DNA of 5,514 bases, taken from positions 1-5,514 of the forward strand of contig JADFWI010000285.1 in NCBI GenBank assembly GCA_015222985.1, written 5' to 3'. The notes below the pieces were generated by a model. That model was not told where the DNA came from, searched no databases, and saw nothing but the letters and a program-made list of their open reading frames with translations. A program made the position numbers and the translations under genes. Of this stretch, positions 1-5,514 are shown piece by piece; position 1 is the stretch's first letter; each line of letters begins with the position of its first letter. This DNA is from Pseudomonadota bacterium (GTDB lineage Bacteria; Desulfobacterota; Desulfobacteria; Desulfobacterales; C00003060).

Positions 1-94
1 AGCCGAGGATACCGCATCTCCTTTGTTGGCAAGAGTTCGGCGTAGCCGACTACAGCCTCACCCTTGCCGCCTTGAATCTGCGGTATCCTCGACT
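1..94. repeat. Long imperfect inverted repeat / hairpin at left edge
   Basis: Bases 4-16 (CGAGGATACCGCA) are an exact inverted copy of bases 79-91. Pairing continues outward past one mismatch (3/92) through 2/93 and 1/94, so the element may extend left of the window. Inside the loop, GGCAAG (28-33) pairs with CTTGCC (63-68), and within that TCGGC (37-41) pairs with GCCGA (45-49) around a GTA loop; GTAG/CTAC (42-45/50-53) is an alternative. The right arm is followed by TTTT (94-97). This is direct sequence evidence for a foldable element. It could be a terminator for an upstream gene reading rightward, a dispersed palindromic repeat (MITE- or REP-like), or a structured RNA. The long loop is unusual for a simple intrinsic terminator. 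No coding sequence was recognised here. Confidence 0.6.
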
Positions 95-169
95 TTTGCA
101 ACGTTAGGGAGAACTCTGGGGCCCCGCCCCAATCGGAATGGTGGAAAGCTGGAATAACGGGTATGAATT
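95..169 (+). other. Leader before ddl, no clear promoter
   Basis: This short non-coding stretch lies between the hairpin and the ddl start. It holds a very GC-rich mini-hairpin, TGGGG/CCCCA (117-121/127-131) with a 5-base loop. No convincing -35/-10 pair is visible. The ribosome-binding signal is weak: ACGGG at about 157-161, 8 bases before the TTG at 170. An ATG at 163 opens only an 8-codon frame (ending 189) that overlaps the ddl start in a different frame. Confidence 0.3.
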
Positions 170-1153
170 TTGAACGCAAAAGAACATAGAAATTCCGAGT
201 CATCAAGGCTAAGAGTCGCCTTGCTTTCGGGTGGTATCTCCTCTGAGCGTGAAGTCTCGGTCCAAAGCGGCAACCAGGTGTATGAAGCCCTTGACAAGGC
301 GAGATACGACATCACACGCTATGACCCGGCCACCGACCTCGGAAAACTTGTAGCCGATGCGTCCGGCATCGATGTGGCATTCATTGTCCTGCACGGGCCT
401 TATGGCGAAGACGGCACTGTTCAGGGGCTTCTCGAACTCCTTCATATCCCCTATCAGGGTTCTGGCGTGCTGGGAAGCGCCCTCGCAATGGACAAATGGG
501 TATCCAAACGGCTGTACAAGGAGGCAGGCATCCCAGTGCCGCCATTTGAAGTGCTGATGCGAGGAGAGACTTGCGATGCGAAAAGCCTTGCCGAAAAACC
601 CGGATACCCGTTGATTGTCAAGCCGAGGCACGGTGGGTCCAGTATCGGCACGACTGTCGTGCTGACCCCAGAGGAATTGCCAGGGGCCCTTGACACCGCC
701 TTTGAATATGGATCACACGCAATTGTTGAGGCCTACCTGGAAGGTCTTGAGATCACGGGGGGTGTCCTGGGAAATAGCGACCTGCAACTGCTCCCTATTG
801 TGGAGATTATACCTGAATCCGGCTATGAATTCTTTGACTACGAGGCAAAATACAAGGAGGGGGCTACCCGCGAAATCTGTCCGGCCCGAATCAGCAAAGC
901 CCTTTCTGATCGCGCTCAATCCTATGCCGCCACTGCCCATAAAGCACTCTGTTGTCACGGATATAGCCGGACTGATATGATCATTAATGACGACACCATT
1001 TACGTTTTTGAAACCAATACGATCCCGGGGATGACACCTGTGAGCCTTTTTCCGTTGGCGGCAAAGACCGCGGGGATTTCCTTTAGCCGGCTCTTGGATC
1101 GTCTCATCGAGCTTGCCCTGGAAGATAGCAATGATCATTCGAACAAACCCTGA
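170..1153 (+). CDS. ddl: D-alanine--D-alanine ligase
   Basis: ATP-dependent ligase joining two D-alanines into the dipeptide used by MurF for peptidoglycan precursors; cytoplasmic. At 327 residues it is normal for bacterial Ddl. The N-terminal substrate domain opens with LSGGISSEREVSVQSG (19-34). HGPYGEDGTVQGLLE (75-89) and GSALAMDKWVSK (102-113) follow, then the ATP-grasp motif YPLIVKPRHGGSSIG (146-160). FFDYEAKY (221-228) precedes the C-terminal catalytic lobe, which carries D269, E281 and N283 as predicted Mg ligands and the signature ETNTIPGMTPVSLFP (281-295). No key residue appears to be missing. The start is TTG at 170: an in-frame TGA at 164-166 excludes anything upstream, and no ATG precedes the conserved core. 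The last 23 bases overlap the next gene. It does not sit beside mur/fts genes here. Confidence 0.93.
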   Translation: MNAKEHRNSESSRLRVALLSGGISSEREVSVQSGNQVYEALDKARYDITRYDPATDLGKLVADASGIDVAFIVLHGPYGEDGTVQGLLELLHIPYQGSGVLGSALAMDKWVSKRLYKEAGIPVPPFEVLMRGETCDAKSLAEKPGYPLIVKPRHGGSSIGTTVVLTPEELPGALDTAFEYGSHAIVEAYLEGLEITGGVLGNSDLQLLPIVEIIPESGYEFFDYEAKYKEGATREICPARISKALSDRAQSYAATAHKALCCHGYSRTDMIINDDTIYVFETNTIPGMTPVSLFPLAAKTAGISFSRLLDRLIELALEDSNDHSNKP

Positions 1154-1874
1154 GCTAAAAAAGCGATATGATGAGCTGAAAGCAGGCGACTGTTTCATCG
1201 GTTTGCTCAGCTTCAAAAACGTGAAGCACCGCGTCTGCGTAGACCTTCTTGAAAGAGGCGTTAAGCTCTTCCCCTCTGCCCTCTCCCAAACCCTTAGCCG
1301 TTCCAAGGTGGCCCAGGCCGTAAGCCTCCGGCAGTGGATGATTCCGCACACTTTAATCATCACCAGACGCTTTGACCTCATGCTTGCCATAAACACCTAT
1401 GGTCAGCATGGCATCGGCCCCGTGGTTAGCAAAGAGGACCATCTCCACTGCGGCTTTGGAGTCCATCGATGGGACAACATGGAAGCCGTGTATAACCAGG
1501 CTTGCCTCAACAGCATCTTGTATCCCTTTGTGGTGCAGCCCTTTGTTGAGAACTACACGGACGTCCGCGTGATTCTGGCAGGTAAGTATGTCGAAGCCTA
1601 CACGCGCAAGAACGAGCATAACTTCAGAATGAACCTCTCGGTAGGTGGAACCAGCGAGCAGTACAAGCCGGACAAAGACCAGCTTCGGTTTTGCGACAAT
1701 GTTATGGAGCGGGGAAAATTTCCCTATGCCCATATCGACCTGCTCGTCACTGCTGAGGGTCACAGTTATCTCTCGGAAATTGCTCTAAATGGAGGCATGA
1801 AAGGGGCGAGCATCGAGCGGGAAGAGCTTGATGCTTTGAAAAAGGGTATCCTGGAAAAAATGGCCCTGTCATGA
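1131..1874 (+). CDS. RimK-like ATP-grasp protein, substrate unknown
   Basis: A 247-residue protein with the layout of ATP-grasp carboxylate-amine ligases, which couple ATP hydrolysis to amide bond formation. SRSKVAQA (56-63) resembles the helix entering the central domain. GPVVSKEDHLHCGFGVHR (96-113) fits the ATP-binding Lys plus glycine-rich loop. VVQPFVENYTDVRVILAG (134-151) and the R159/R166-N168 region (FRMNLSVGG, 165-173) match the RimK core. D203, E216 and N220 are likely metal ligands. The N-terminal domain is short (about 55 residues), and the metal motif is E-x3-N rather than the usual E-x-N. ATG 1131 is preferred over the in-frame TTG at 1113 because GGAAGA (1120-1125) sits 5 bases before it. 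It overlaps ddl by 23 bases and the next gene by 4, suggesting translational coupling. The fold is fairly sure; the substrate cannot be told. Confidence 0.72.
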   Translation: MIIRTNPELKKRYDELKAGDCFIGLLSFKNVKHRVCVDLLERGVKLFPSALSQTLSRSKVAQAVSLRQWMIPHTLIITRRFDLMLAINTYGQHGIGPVVSKEDHLHCGFGVHRWDNMEAVYNQACLNSILYPFVVQPFVENYTDVRVILAGKYVEAYTRKNEHNFRMNLSVGGTSEQYKPDKDQLRFCDNVMERGKFPYAHIDLLVTAEGHSYLSEIALNGGMKGASIEREELDALKKGILEKMALS

Positions 1875-2293
1875 GGGAATTGAAGACAGCGTCTCACCCG
1901 AAGGAAATCAAGTGGCTCCTTGAGGCAATGGGCATCATCTACATTGCCGCAACAGTCCTTTTTCTCGTAAATCCCGAATGGCCTATCCTGGTCGTAAACA
2001 AGGCCTTTGCTCGCTATGATTGGCCCATGGTGTTTTTCCCTACAGAAAAGTTCTGGTTCTCCCTGGCGGTAAGCGTGCCGGCCACCCGGGCCTTCCTGGC
2101 CTTTGCCGCAGCGCGCAGGCCGGCTGAAACCCGAATCTACGTGAGGATACTGCTGGTTTCTCTGCTCCCGGCAACAGCCCTGTTTGCGTGGCAGTTTCTC
2201 TTCTACAAACATGCCGCCCTTTATGCCTTAGGATTTATGGTCGAATCCATTGAAGTATTCATATTTCTCTTTTTGAACCACAAACTACCGTAG
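1871..2293 (+). CDS. Small four-helix membrane protein, function unknown
   Basis: A 140-residue hydrophobic protein that I do not recognise. Four membrane spans are visible at about residues 16-38, 60-80, 89-111 and 115-135. The N-terminus is short and basic (K5, K11, K14), there is a WP/PTEKFW segment at 51-62, and a basic patch (R82, R83, R88, R92) lies between spans 2 and 3, probably on the cytoplasmic side. There is no Cys and no obvious haem- or metal-binding signature. Acidic residues E125 and E128 lie inside the last predicted span, unusual for a purely structural helix. Its ATG overlaps the stop of the ATP-grasp gene as ATGA, the classic arrangement for coupled translation, and no strong ribosome-binding site of its own is visible. 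This suggests it works with the ATP-grasp protein, perhaps as membrane partner or transporter, but that is inference from position only. Confidence 0.72.
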   Translation: MRELKTASHPKEIKWLLEAMGIIYIAATVLFLVNPEWPILVVNKAFARYDWPMVFFPTEKFWFSLAVSVPATRAFLAFAAARRPAETRIYVRILLVSLLPATALFAWQFLFYKHAALYALGFMVESIEVFIFLFLNHKLP

Positions 2294-2310
2294 CCTTTCC
2301 GTACGGTTTT
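2287..2310 (+). terminator. Weak candidate intrinsic terminator
   Basis: ACCGTA (2287-2292) pairs with TACGGT (2302-2307) around a 9-base loop, and the stem runs into a short T-run (2307-2310) and a pyrimidine-rich tail. The left arm overlaps the stop codon of the membrane protein gene. With only 6 base pairs and four T's it is weak, but it is the only such structure between the two transcription-unit candidates. Confidence 0.3.
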
Positions 2311-2349
2311 CTATCTTCTGACTGAGCGTTCAAGAACTGTTATTTTTCC

Positions 2350-2378
2350 TTGACAAAATCAGGGCTTCAGGGTATGGG
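2350..2378 (+). promoter_or_regulatory. Candidate sigma-70 promoter for qrcAB
   Basis: A perfect -35 hexamer TTGACA (2350-2355) is followed after 17 bases by TATGGG (2373-2378), a poor three-of-six -10 match. CATAAT at 2396-2401 is a better -10 hexamer but has no -35 at proper distance. The site lies in the 172-base gap before qrcA and would leave a leader of about 80 bases. Supports separate transcription of the qrc genes; not proven. Confidence 0.4.
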
Positions 2379-2465
2379 ATCAATATTTTAGTGAGCATAA
2401 TCTGTAGTTGCTGATACGAGAGTTTCGAGTTCTTAAAACCTAGAACCTGATGATATGGAGTTCCC

Positions 2466-3185
2466 ATGAGCACAACAGAAGAAAAAGAGCAAATCGTGGC
2501 TGGAGGTGAGCAAGAGGTGGAAGTGGCCCATGAACCAGCGAAACCGGGAAATTGGCGATTTCTCATTCCCCTGGCCGGCTTTTCTGCAGGCTTTGTGGTG
2601 TGTCTGTTTGTGGGATGGCTGGTTTTTCCACAAATCCTATATTCCGAAAAAACACAACCCATAGACTTCAGCCACAAGCTCCACGTAGATGAGGTGGGCG
2701 ATTGTGATGGCTGTCACTATTTCCGGGAAGACGGCAGCTTCTCCGGGATCCCCAAGCTGGCAAACTGCCTGGAGTGCCACGAAGAAGCCGTGGGTGAGCA
2801 TCCTGAAGAAGCCAAATTAATTGCGGAATATGTAGAGCCAGGCAAAGAGATTCCGTGGCTCATATATTCCAGTCAACCCGACTGCGTCTATTTCTCTCAT
2901 GCAGCTCACGTCAAGATGGCCGAGCTGGACTGCGTCACTTGTCACGGACCCATAGGGGATTCTGATCACACAAGGCCGTACCAATACAATATCATCACCG
3001 GCTACAGCCGGGATATTTGGGGCTGGAACATTGCAGGAATGTCCAAAAACGCCTGGGAATACCTGCAAGTGGATGAAGCCGCCGGGATGAAGATAGATGA
3101 TCCCGCCCGGATGAAGATGGATGACTGCGCAGAATGTCACGAGGAAAAGGGCACGAATAACGGCTGTTTTGTGTGCCACAAATAG
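2466..3185 (+). CDS. qrcA: Menaquinone reductase multihaem cytochrome c subunit QrcA
   Basis: Membrane-anchored periplasmic cytochrome c, 239 residues. In the Qrc complex of sulfate reducers QrcA takes electrons from type I cytochrome c3, fed by periplasmic hydrogenases and formate dehydrogenases, and passes them toward menaquinone. An acidic cytoplasmic tail (1-31) precedes one uncleaved-looking membrane anchor (about 32-54). Five CXXCH haem motifs follow at 80-84, 101-105, 156-160, 221-225 and 234-238, the last one residue from the C-terminus. Likely distal His ligands include H70 and H73 (FSHKLH) and H145 and H148 (FSHAAH), the spacing typical of cytochrome c3/c7-like folds. Characterised Qrc has six haems; only five standard motifs are visible, and C140 lies before FSHAAH. 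GGAG (2457-2460) lies 5 bases before the ATG. The assignment rests on motifs plus the adjoining qrcB; the related ActA subunit of alternative complex III is the main alternative. Confidence 0.82.
   Translation: MSTTEEKEQIVAGGEQEVEVAHEPAKPGNWRFLIPLAGFSAGFVVCLFVGWLVFPQILYSEKTQPIDFSHKLHVDEVGDCDGCHYFREDGSFSGIPKLANCLECHEEAVGEHPEEAKLIAEYVEPGKEIPWLIYSSQPDCVYFSHAAHVKMAELDCVTCHGPIGDSDHTRPYQYNIITGYSRDIWGWNIAGMSKNAWEYLQVDEAAGMKIDDPARMKMDDCAECHEEKGTNNGCFVCHK
3084..3131 (+). repeat. 24-base imperfect tandem repeat inside qrcA
   Basis: Two adjacent in-frame 24-base units (3084-3107 and 3108-3131) agree at 18 positions, with the first 18 bases agreeing at 15. They encode GMKIDDPA (207-214) and RMKMDDCA (215-222). 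The second unit runs into the CAECH haem motif. This looks like an old internal duplication that lengthened the linker before haem-binding motif four. Confidence 0.6.
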
Positions 3186-3229
3186 AGTAAGCGAGCCATA
3201 GCGTCTGATAATGACTAAGGGGAACGCCT

Positions 3230-5514
3230 ATGAAAATGATGGATAGAAGGACTTTTCTGGAACTCTCACTTGGGGCCTCACTTGGGGCCGGTGCAGGAAT
3301 TACGTTCTCGCCTCTGCCTTGGAAGCTCACAGACGATTCGTCCATCTGGACGCAGAACTGGCCCTGGACGCCGGTGCCTGCAGAAGGAGAAGTCAGCCAT
3401 GCTGACTCAGTCTGCAACCTGTGCCCTGGTGGCTGCGGTATCACAGTGCGAAAAGTCGAAGACCGCGTCACAAAAATTGAGGGAAGAAAAGGGTATCCTG
3501 TCAACGACGGCGGCATCTGCATCCTCGGAGCTGCAGGCCTTCAACTCCTGTACGGCCCGTGGCGCGTTCCGAGTCCCTTAAGACGGGCAGGAAAACGAGG
3601 CTCCGGGCAGTGGGAACAGATCTCGTGGGAAGATGCAATAGGTGAGGTGGTCAAGAAACTTGCTGAAATGCGTGGCAATGACAAGGCCCATACCGTAGCT
3701 TGTATTCTTGGCTCGGACCGGGGAACCGTGCCCCACTTGTTTGCTCGTTTTCTCAAGGCCTATGGATCGCCGAATTTTATTCGCTCAGCCTCTTGTGAAG
3801 ATACGTATGAATTAGCTCTGGGCCTTATGCAGGGAGCCACGGCCTCAGTGGCGTATGATTTGGAACAGGCAAGTTTCATCCTGAGTTTTGGCAGTGGCCT
3901 TATAGAAGGCTGGGGCTCTCCTGTGCGTGTCATCAGGGCTCACAGTATGTGGCGATCCGGCAATACGAAAGAACGCGCTACGTTAGTTCAGATTGAGCCA
4001 CGCCTCTCAAATACTGCGGCCAAGGCCGACAAGTGGTATTCCGTCAATCCCGGAACTGAAGCAGCCCTGGCCTTGGGCCTGGCCCATGTCATAATAAAGG
4101 AATCATTGTACGACTCTAACTTTATAAGAAATCACACCTTTGGATTTGATGATTGGGGGGACTTCACCGGCAAGACCTATACGGGATTTAAGCGTTTGGT
4201 GTTGACCGAATATGGACCTGACGTTGTGTCAGAAATCACGGGCCTTTCCACGTCAAAGATCGTGAGCCTCGCCCGGGCCTTTGCAAAGGCCAAGCGTCCC
4301 TTAGCGGTGTGGGGCCGCGGCAAGGGAACTACCTCGGGAAGCCTTTACGAGTGCATGGCAGTTCATGCCCTCAATGCCATGGTAGGCAATATCAACAAGG
4401 CGGGCGGCGTCTCAACCGTACCTCAGGTAAGCACCGAGGGATGGCCGGAAGTCTATCAGGATGCTGCTGCCCAGACCGGTTGTTGCATGCCTCGCATAGA
4501 TGGCGCCGGCACAGACCGCTATCCCTTTACCAGGTCTATGCCCGACCGATGGCCTCAAATGGTCAACGACAAGAAAAACGGCACGATCCAGGCCCTTCTT
4601 GTTCATGATGCTGATCCATACTATACCACGCTGGACAGTGCGGCTGTGGCAAAGGCCTTTGCCAGTATCCCCTTTGTGGTGAGTTTTTCCACCTATATGG
4701 ACGAAACCGCCCACCATGCGGATCTGATCCTTCCCAATCACCATTACCTGGAACGGCTGGAGGATATTCCCACGCCTATCGGTCTGCAAAAACCCATACT
4801 TGGCTTGCTGAAACCCGTAGTGTCTCCCCAATTCAACACAAGGCACACGGGAGACGTCATCATGACCATCGCAAAAGAGCTGGGCGGAACCGTGGCCGAT
4901 GCCTTCTCGTGGGAAGACTATGAAACGCTCTTGAAGGAAACCGTGGGAGACAACTGGGACACCCTGGAAGAAGTCGGCTACATAGAAAAGACGGACTATA
5001 GCCTGCCGGCATGGGAAAACGCCTTTGGCACCCCGTCTCGGAAATTTGAGTTTTACATAACGGCCCTTGACCAGGCCGGCATGAAAATAGGCAAGGATCT
5101 GGACTATCTCCCACACTATGAACCGGTGCGGGCAGAGGGAGATCCTGCCACCTATCCGCTGACCTTGATCCCTGCGGAACTGATGCGGCTGGCAAATGGA
5201 GCTATTGGGAGCCCGCCGTTTTGCACGAAGAGCCTGGAGGCAACAGAGCTAAAAGGAAATGATCTCTTCGTAGAGATCAATCCTAAAACGGCTGCCGATC
5301 ATGGTCTTACCGAGGCTCAGCCCGCAACGCTCGAAACACCAAAAGGGAAGGCCAAGGTACTTGTGCACCTATTTGAGGGAATCATGCCAGGCGTTATTGC
5401 CATTCCCAAAGGCCTGGGCCATGCTGCTTATGACGACTACCTGGCTGGAAAAGGTGTCAATGCGAATAGCCTCATGGGTGTGGTGGAAGACCCAATATCC
5501 GGCCTGTGTGCCAC
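3230..5514 (+). CDS. qrcB: Menaquinone reductase molybdopterin-family subunit QrcB (3' end cut)
   Basis: The frame stays open from ATG 3230 to the window edge: 761 codons, C-terminus missing, probably by little because the dinucleotide-binding domain is already present. The product belongs to the molybdopterin oxidoreductase (DMSO reductase) family. It opens with DRRTFLEL (5-12) and a hydrophobic Ala/Gly stretch, a twin-arginine export signal, so it acts in the periplasm. PWKLTDDSSIW (30-40) resembles my memory of QrcB. A CX2CX3CX27C cluster motif uses C62, C65, C69 and C97. C189 (SASCED) sits where the metal ligand lies in catalytic relatives. PGTE (274-277), ETAHHADLILP (492-502) and a C-terminal domain from about 640 complete the family pattern. 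AAGGGGA (3217-3223) is the ribosome-binding site. The 44-base gap after qrcA implies one operon. In D. vulgaris Qrc no molybdenum was found, so this subunit probably has a structural or electron-transfer role. The related ActB is a fused protein; whether this one is fused downstream cannot be seen. Confidence 0.83.
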   Translation, partial: MKMMDRRTFLELSLGASLGAGAGITFSPLPWKLTDDSSIWTQNWPWTPVPAEGEVSHADSVCNLCPGGCGITVRKVEDRVTKIEGRKGYPVNDGGICILGAAGLQLLYGPWRVPSPLRRAGKRGSGQWEQISWEDAIGEVVKKLAEMRGNDKAHTVACILGSDRGTVPHLFARFLKAYGSPNFIRSASCEDTYELALGLMQGATASVAYDLEQASFILSFGSGLIEGWGSPVRVIRAHSMWRSGNTKERATLVQIEPRLSNTAAKADKWYSVNPGTEAALALGLAHVIIKESLYDSNFIRNHTFGFDDWGDFTGKTYTGFKRLVLTEYGPDVVSEITGLSTSKIVSLARAFAKAKRPLAVWGRGKGTTSGSLYECMAVHALNAMVGNINKAGGVSTVPQVSTEGWPEVYQDAAAQTGCCMPRIDGAGTDRYPFTRSMPDRWPQMVNDKKNGTIQALLVHDADPYYTTLDSAAVAKAFASIPFVVSFSTYMDETAHHADLILPNHHYLERLEDIPTPIGLQKPILGLLKPVVSPQFNTRHTGDVIMTIAKELGGTVADAFSWEDYETLLKETVGDNWDTLEEVGYIEKTDYSLPAWENAFGTPSRKFEFYITALDQAGMKIGKDLDYLPHYEPVRAEGDPATYPLTLIPAELMRLANGAIGSPPFCTKSLEATELKGNDLFVEINPKTAADHGLTEAQPATLETPKGKAKVLVHLFEGIMPGVIAIPKGLGHAAYDDYLAGKGVNANSLMGVVEDPISGLCA
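3266..3289 (+). repeat. Perfect 12-base tandem duplication in the qrcB signal peptide
   Basis: TCACTTGGGGCC occurs twice in a row (3266-3277 and 3278-3289) with no mismatch, encoding SLGA-SLGA (residues 13-20) in the hydrophobic core of the Tat signal. In-frame and perfect, so either recent or a slippage-prone site. It lengthens the hydrophobic stretch by four residues without disturbing the RR motif. Confidence 0.85.

Noticed and set aside
27..41. Sigma-54-like GG-N10-GC spacing (TGGCA...GGC)
   Set aside because: The -12 part lacks the TT of TTGC and the bases are used in the hairpin helices; it also lies far from ddl.
1..110. Integron attC site, suggested by the folded repeat and AACGTTAGG at 100-108
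   Set aside because: The GTTRRRY core is not matched (GTTAGGG), the helix lacks the characteristic unpaired bases, and ddl is not a cassette-type gene here.
1113..1130. Upstream TTG start for the ATP-grasp gene
   Set aside because: It adds six residues without family support, while ATG 1131 has GGAAGA at good spacing.
1130..1139. Perfect 10-base palindrome AATGATCATT over the ATP-grasp start codon
   Set aside because: Short, A/T-rich and in coding sequence; a similar ATGATCAT at 977-984 suggests chance rather than an operator.
713..1396. Open frame of 227 codons on the - strand
   Set aside because: It is opposite the conserved catalytic end of ddl and the start of the ATP-grasp gene; no motif or ribosome-binding support.
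1766..2212. Open frame of 148 codons on the - strand
   Set aside because: It is antisense to the ATP-grasp C-terminus and the membrane protein, whose start is fixed by the ATGA overlap; composition looks like a shadow frame.
4412..5116. Long open frame on the - strand (234 codons)
   Set aside because: It lies wholly inside qrcB, whose + strand product matches family motifs throughout; the - strand product shows no recognisable domain.
2466..5514. Assignment to alternative complex III (actA/actB) instead of qrc
   Set aside because: The DRRTFLEL...PWKLTDDSSIW N-terminus and the apparent family ending near the window edge fit QrcB better, though the fused Fe-S domain of ActB cannot be strictly excluded because the gene is cut.

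Overview
The window most likely comes from a sulfate-reducing (or syntrophic) member of the Desulfobacterota, formerly Deltaproteobacteria. The main reason is a multihaem cytochrome c gene followed by a Tat-exported molybdopterin-oxidoreductase-family gene, the qrcA-qrcB order of the periplasm-facing menaquinone reductase complex (Qrc) known from Desulfovibrio vulgaris. Base composition looks moderate and similar across the window, with no transposase, integrase, tRNA, rRNA or CRISPR. All five genes lie on the + strand.

Bases 1-169 hold no gene. They begin with a roughly 94-base imperfect inverted repeat that can fold into a long hairpin (13-bp perfect basal stem, two inner helices) followed by TTTT. 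It is either the terminator of a gene left of the window or a copy of a dispersed palindromic repeat. A short leader follows.

Bases 170-2293 form a tightly packed three-gene unit with overlaps of 23 and 4 bases: a D-alanine--D-alanine ligase (ddl, TTG start), a compact RimK-like ATP-grasp protein of unknown substrate, and a 140-residue four-helix membrane protein of unknown function. The ligase should supply D-Ala-D-Ala for peptidoglycan. The overlaps suggest the other two are co-translated and act in a related process, but the sequence does not say which.

Bases 2294-2465 carry a weak hairpin with a T-run and a TTGACA-type promoter candidate, so qrc is probably transcribed on its own. qrcA (2466-3185) is a membrane-anchored periplasmic cytochrome with five CXXCH motifs. 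qrcB (3230 to the window end) is a 761-codon, C-terminally cut molybdopterin-family subunit with a twin-arginine signal. In characterised Qrc, electrons from periplasmic hydrogenases and formate dehydrogenases pass through type I cytochrome c3 to QrcA, then through the QrcB/QrcC module to menaquinone at QrcD. qrcC and qrcD would be expected just to the right but cannot be seen.

Points most worth checking: the ddl-ATP-grasp-membrane protein unit, a lone Cys in QrcA that might hold a sixth haem, the unusual mixture of kept and lost cofactor residues in QrcB, and the hairpin at the left edge.
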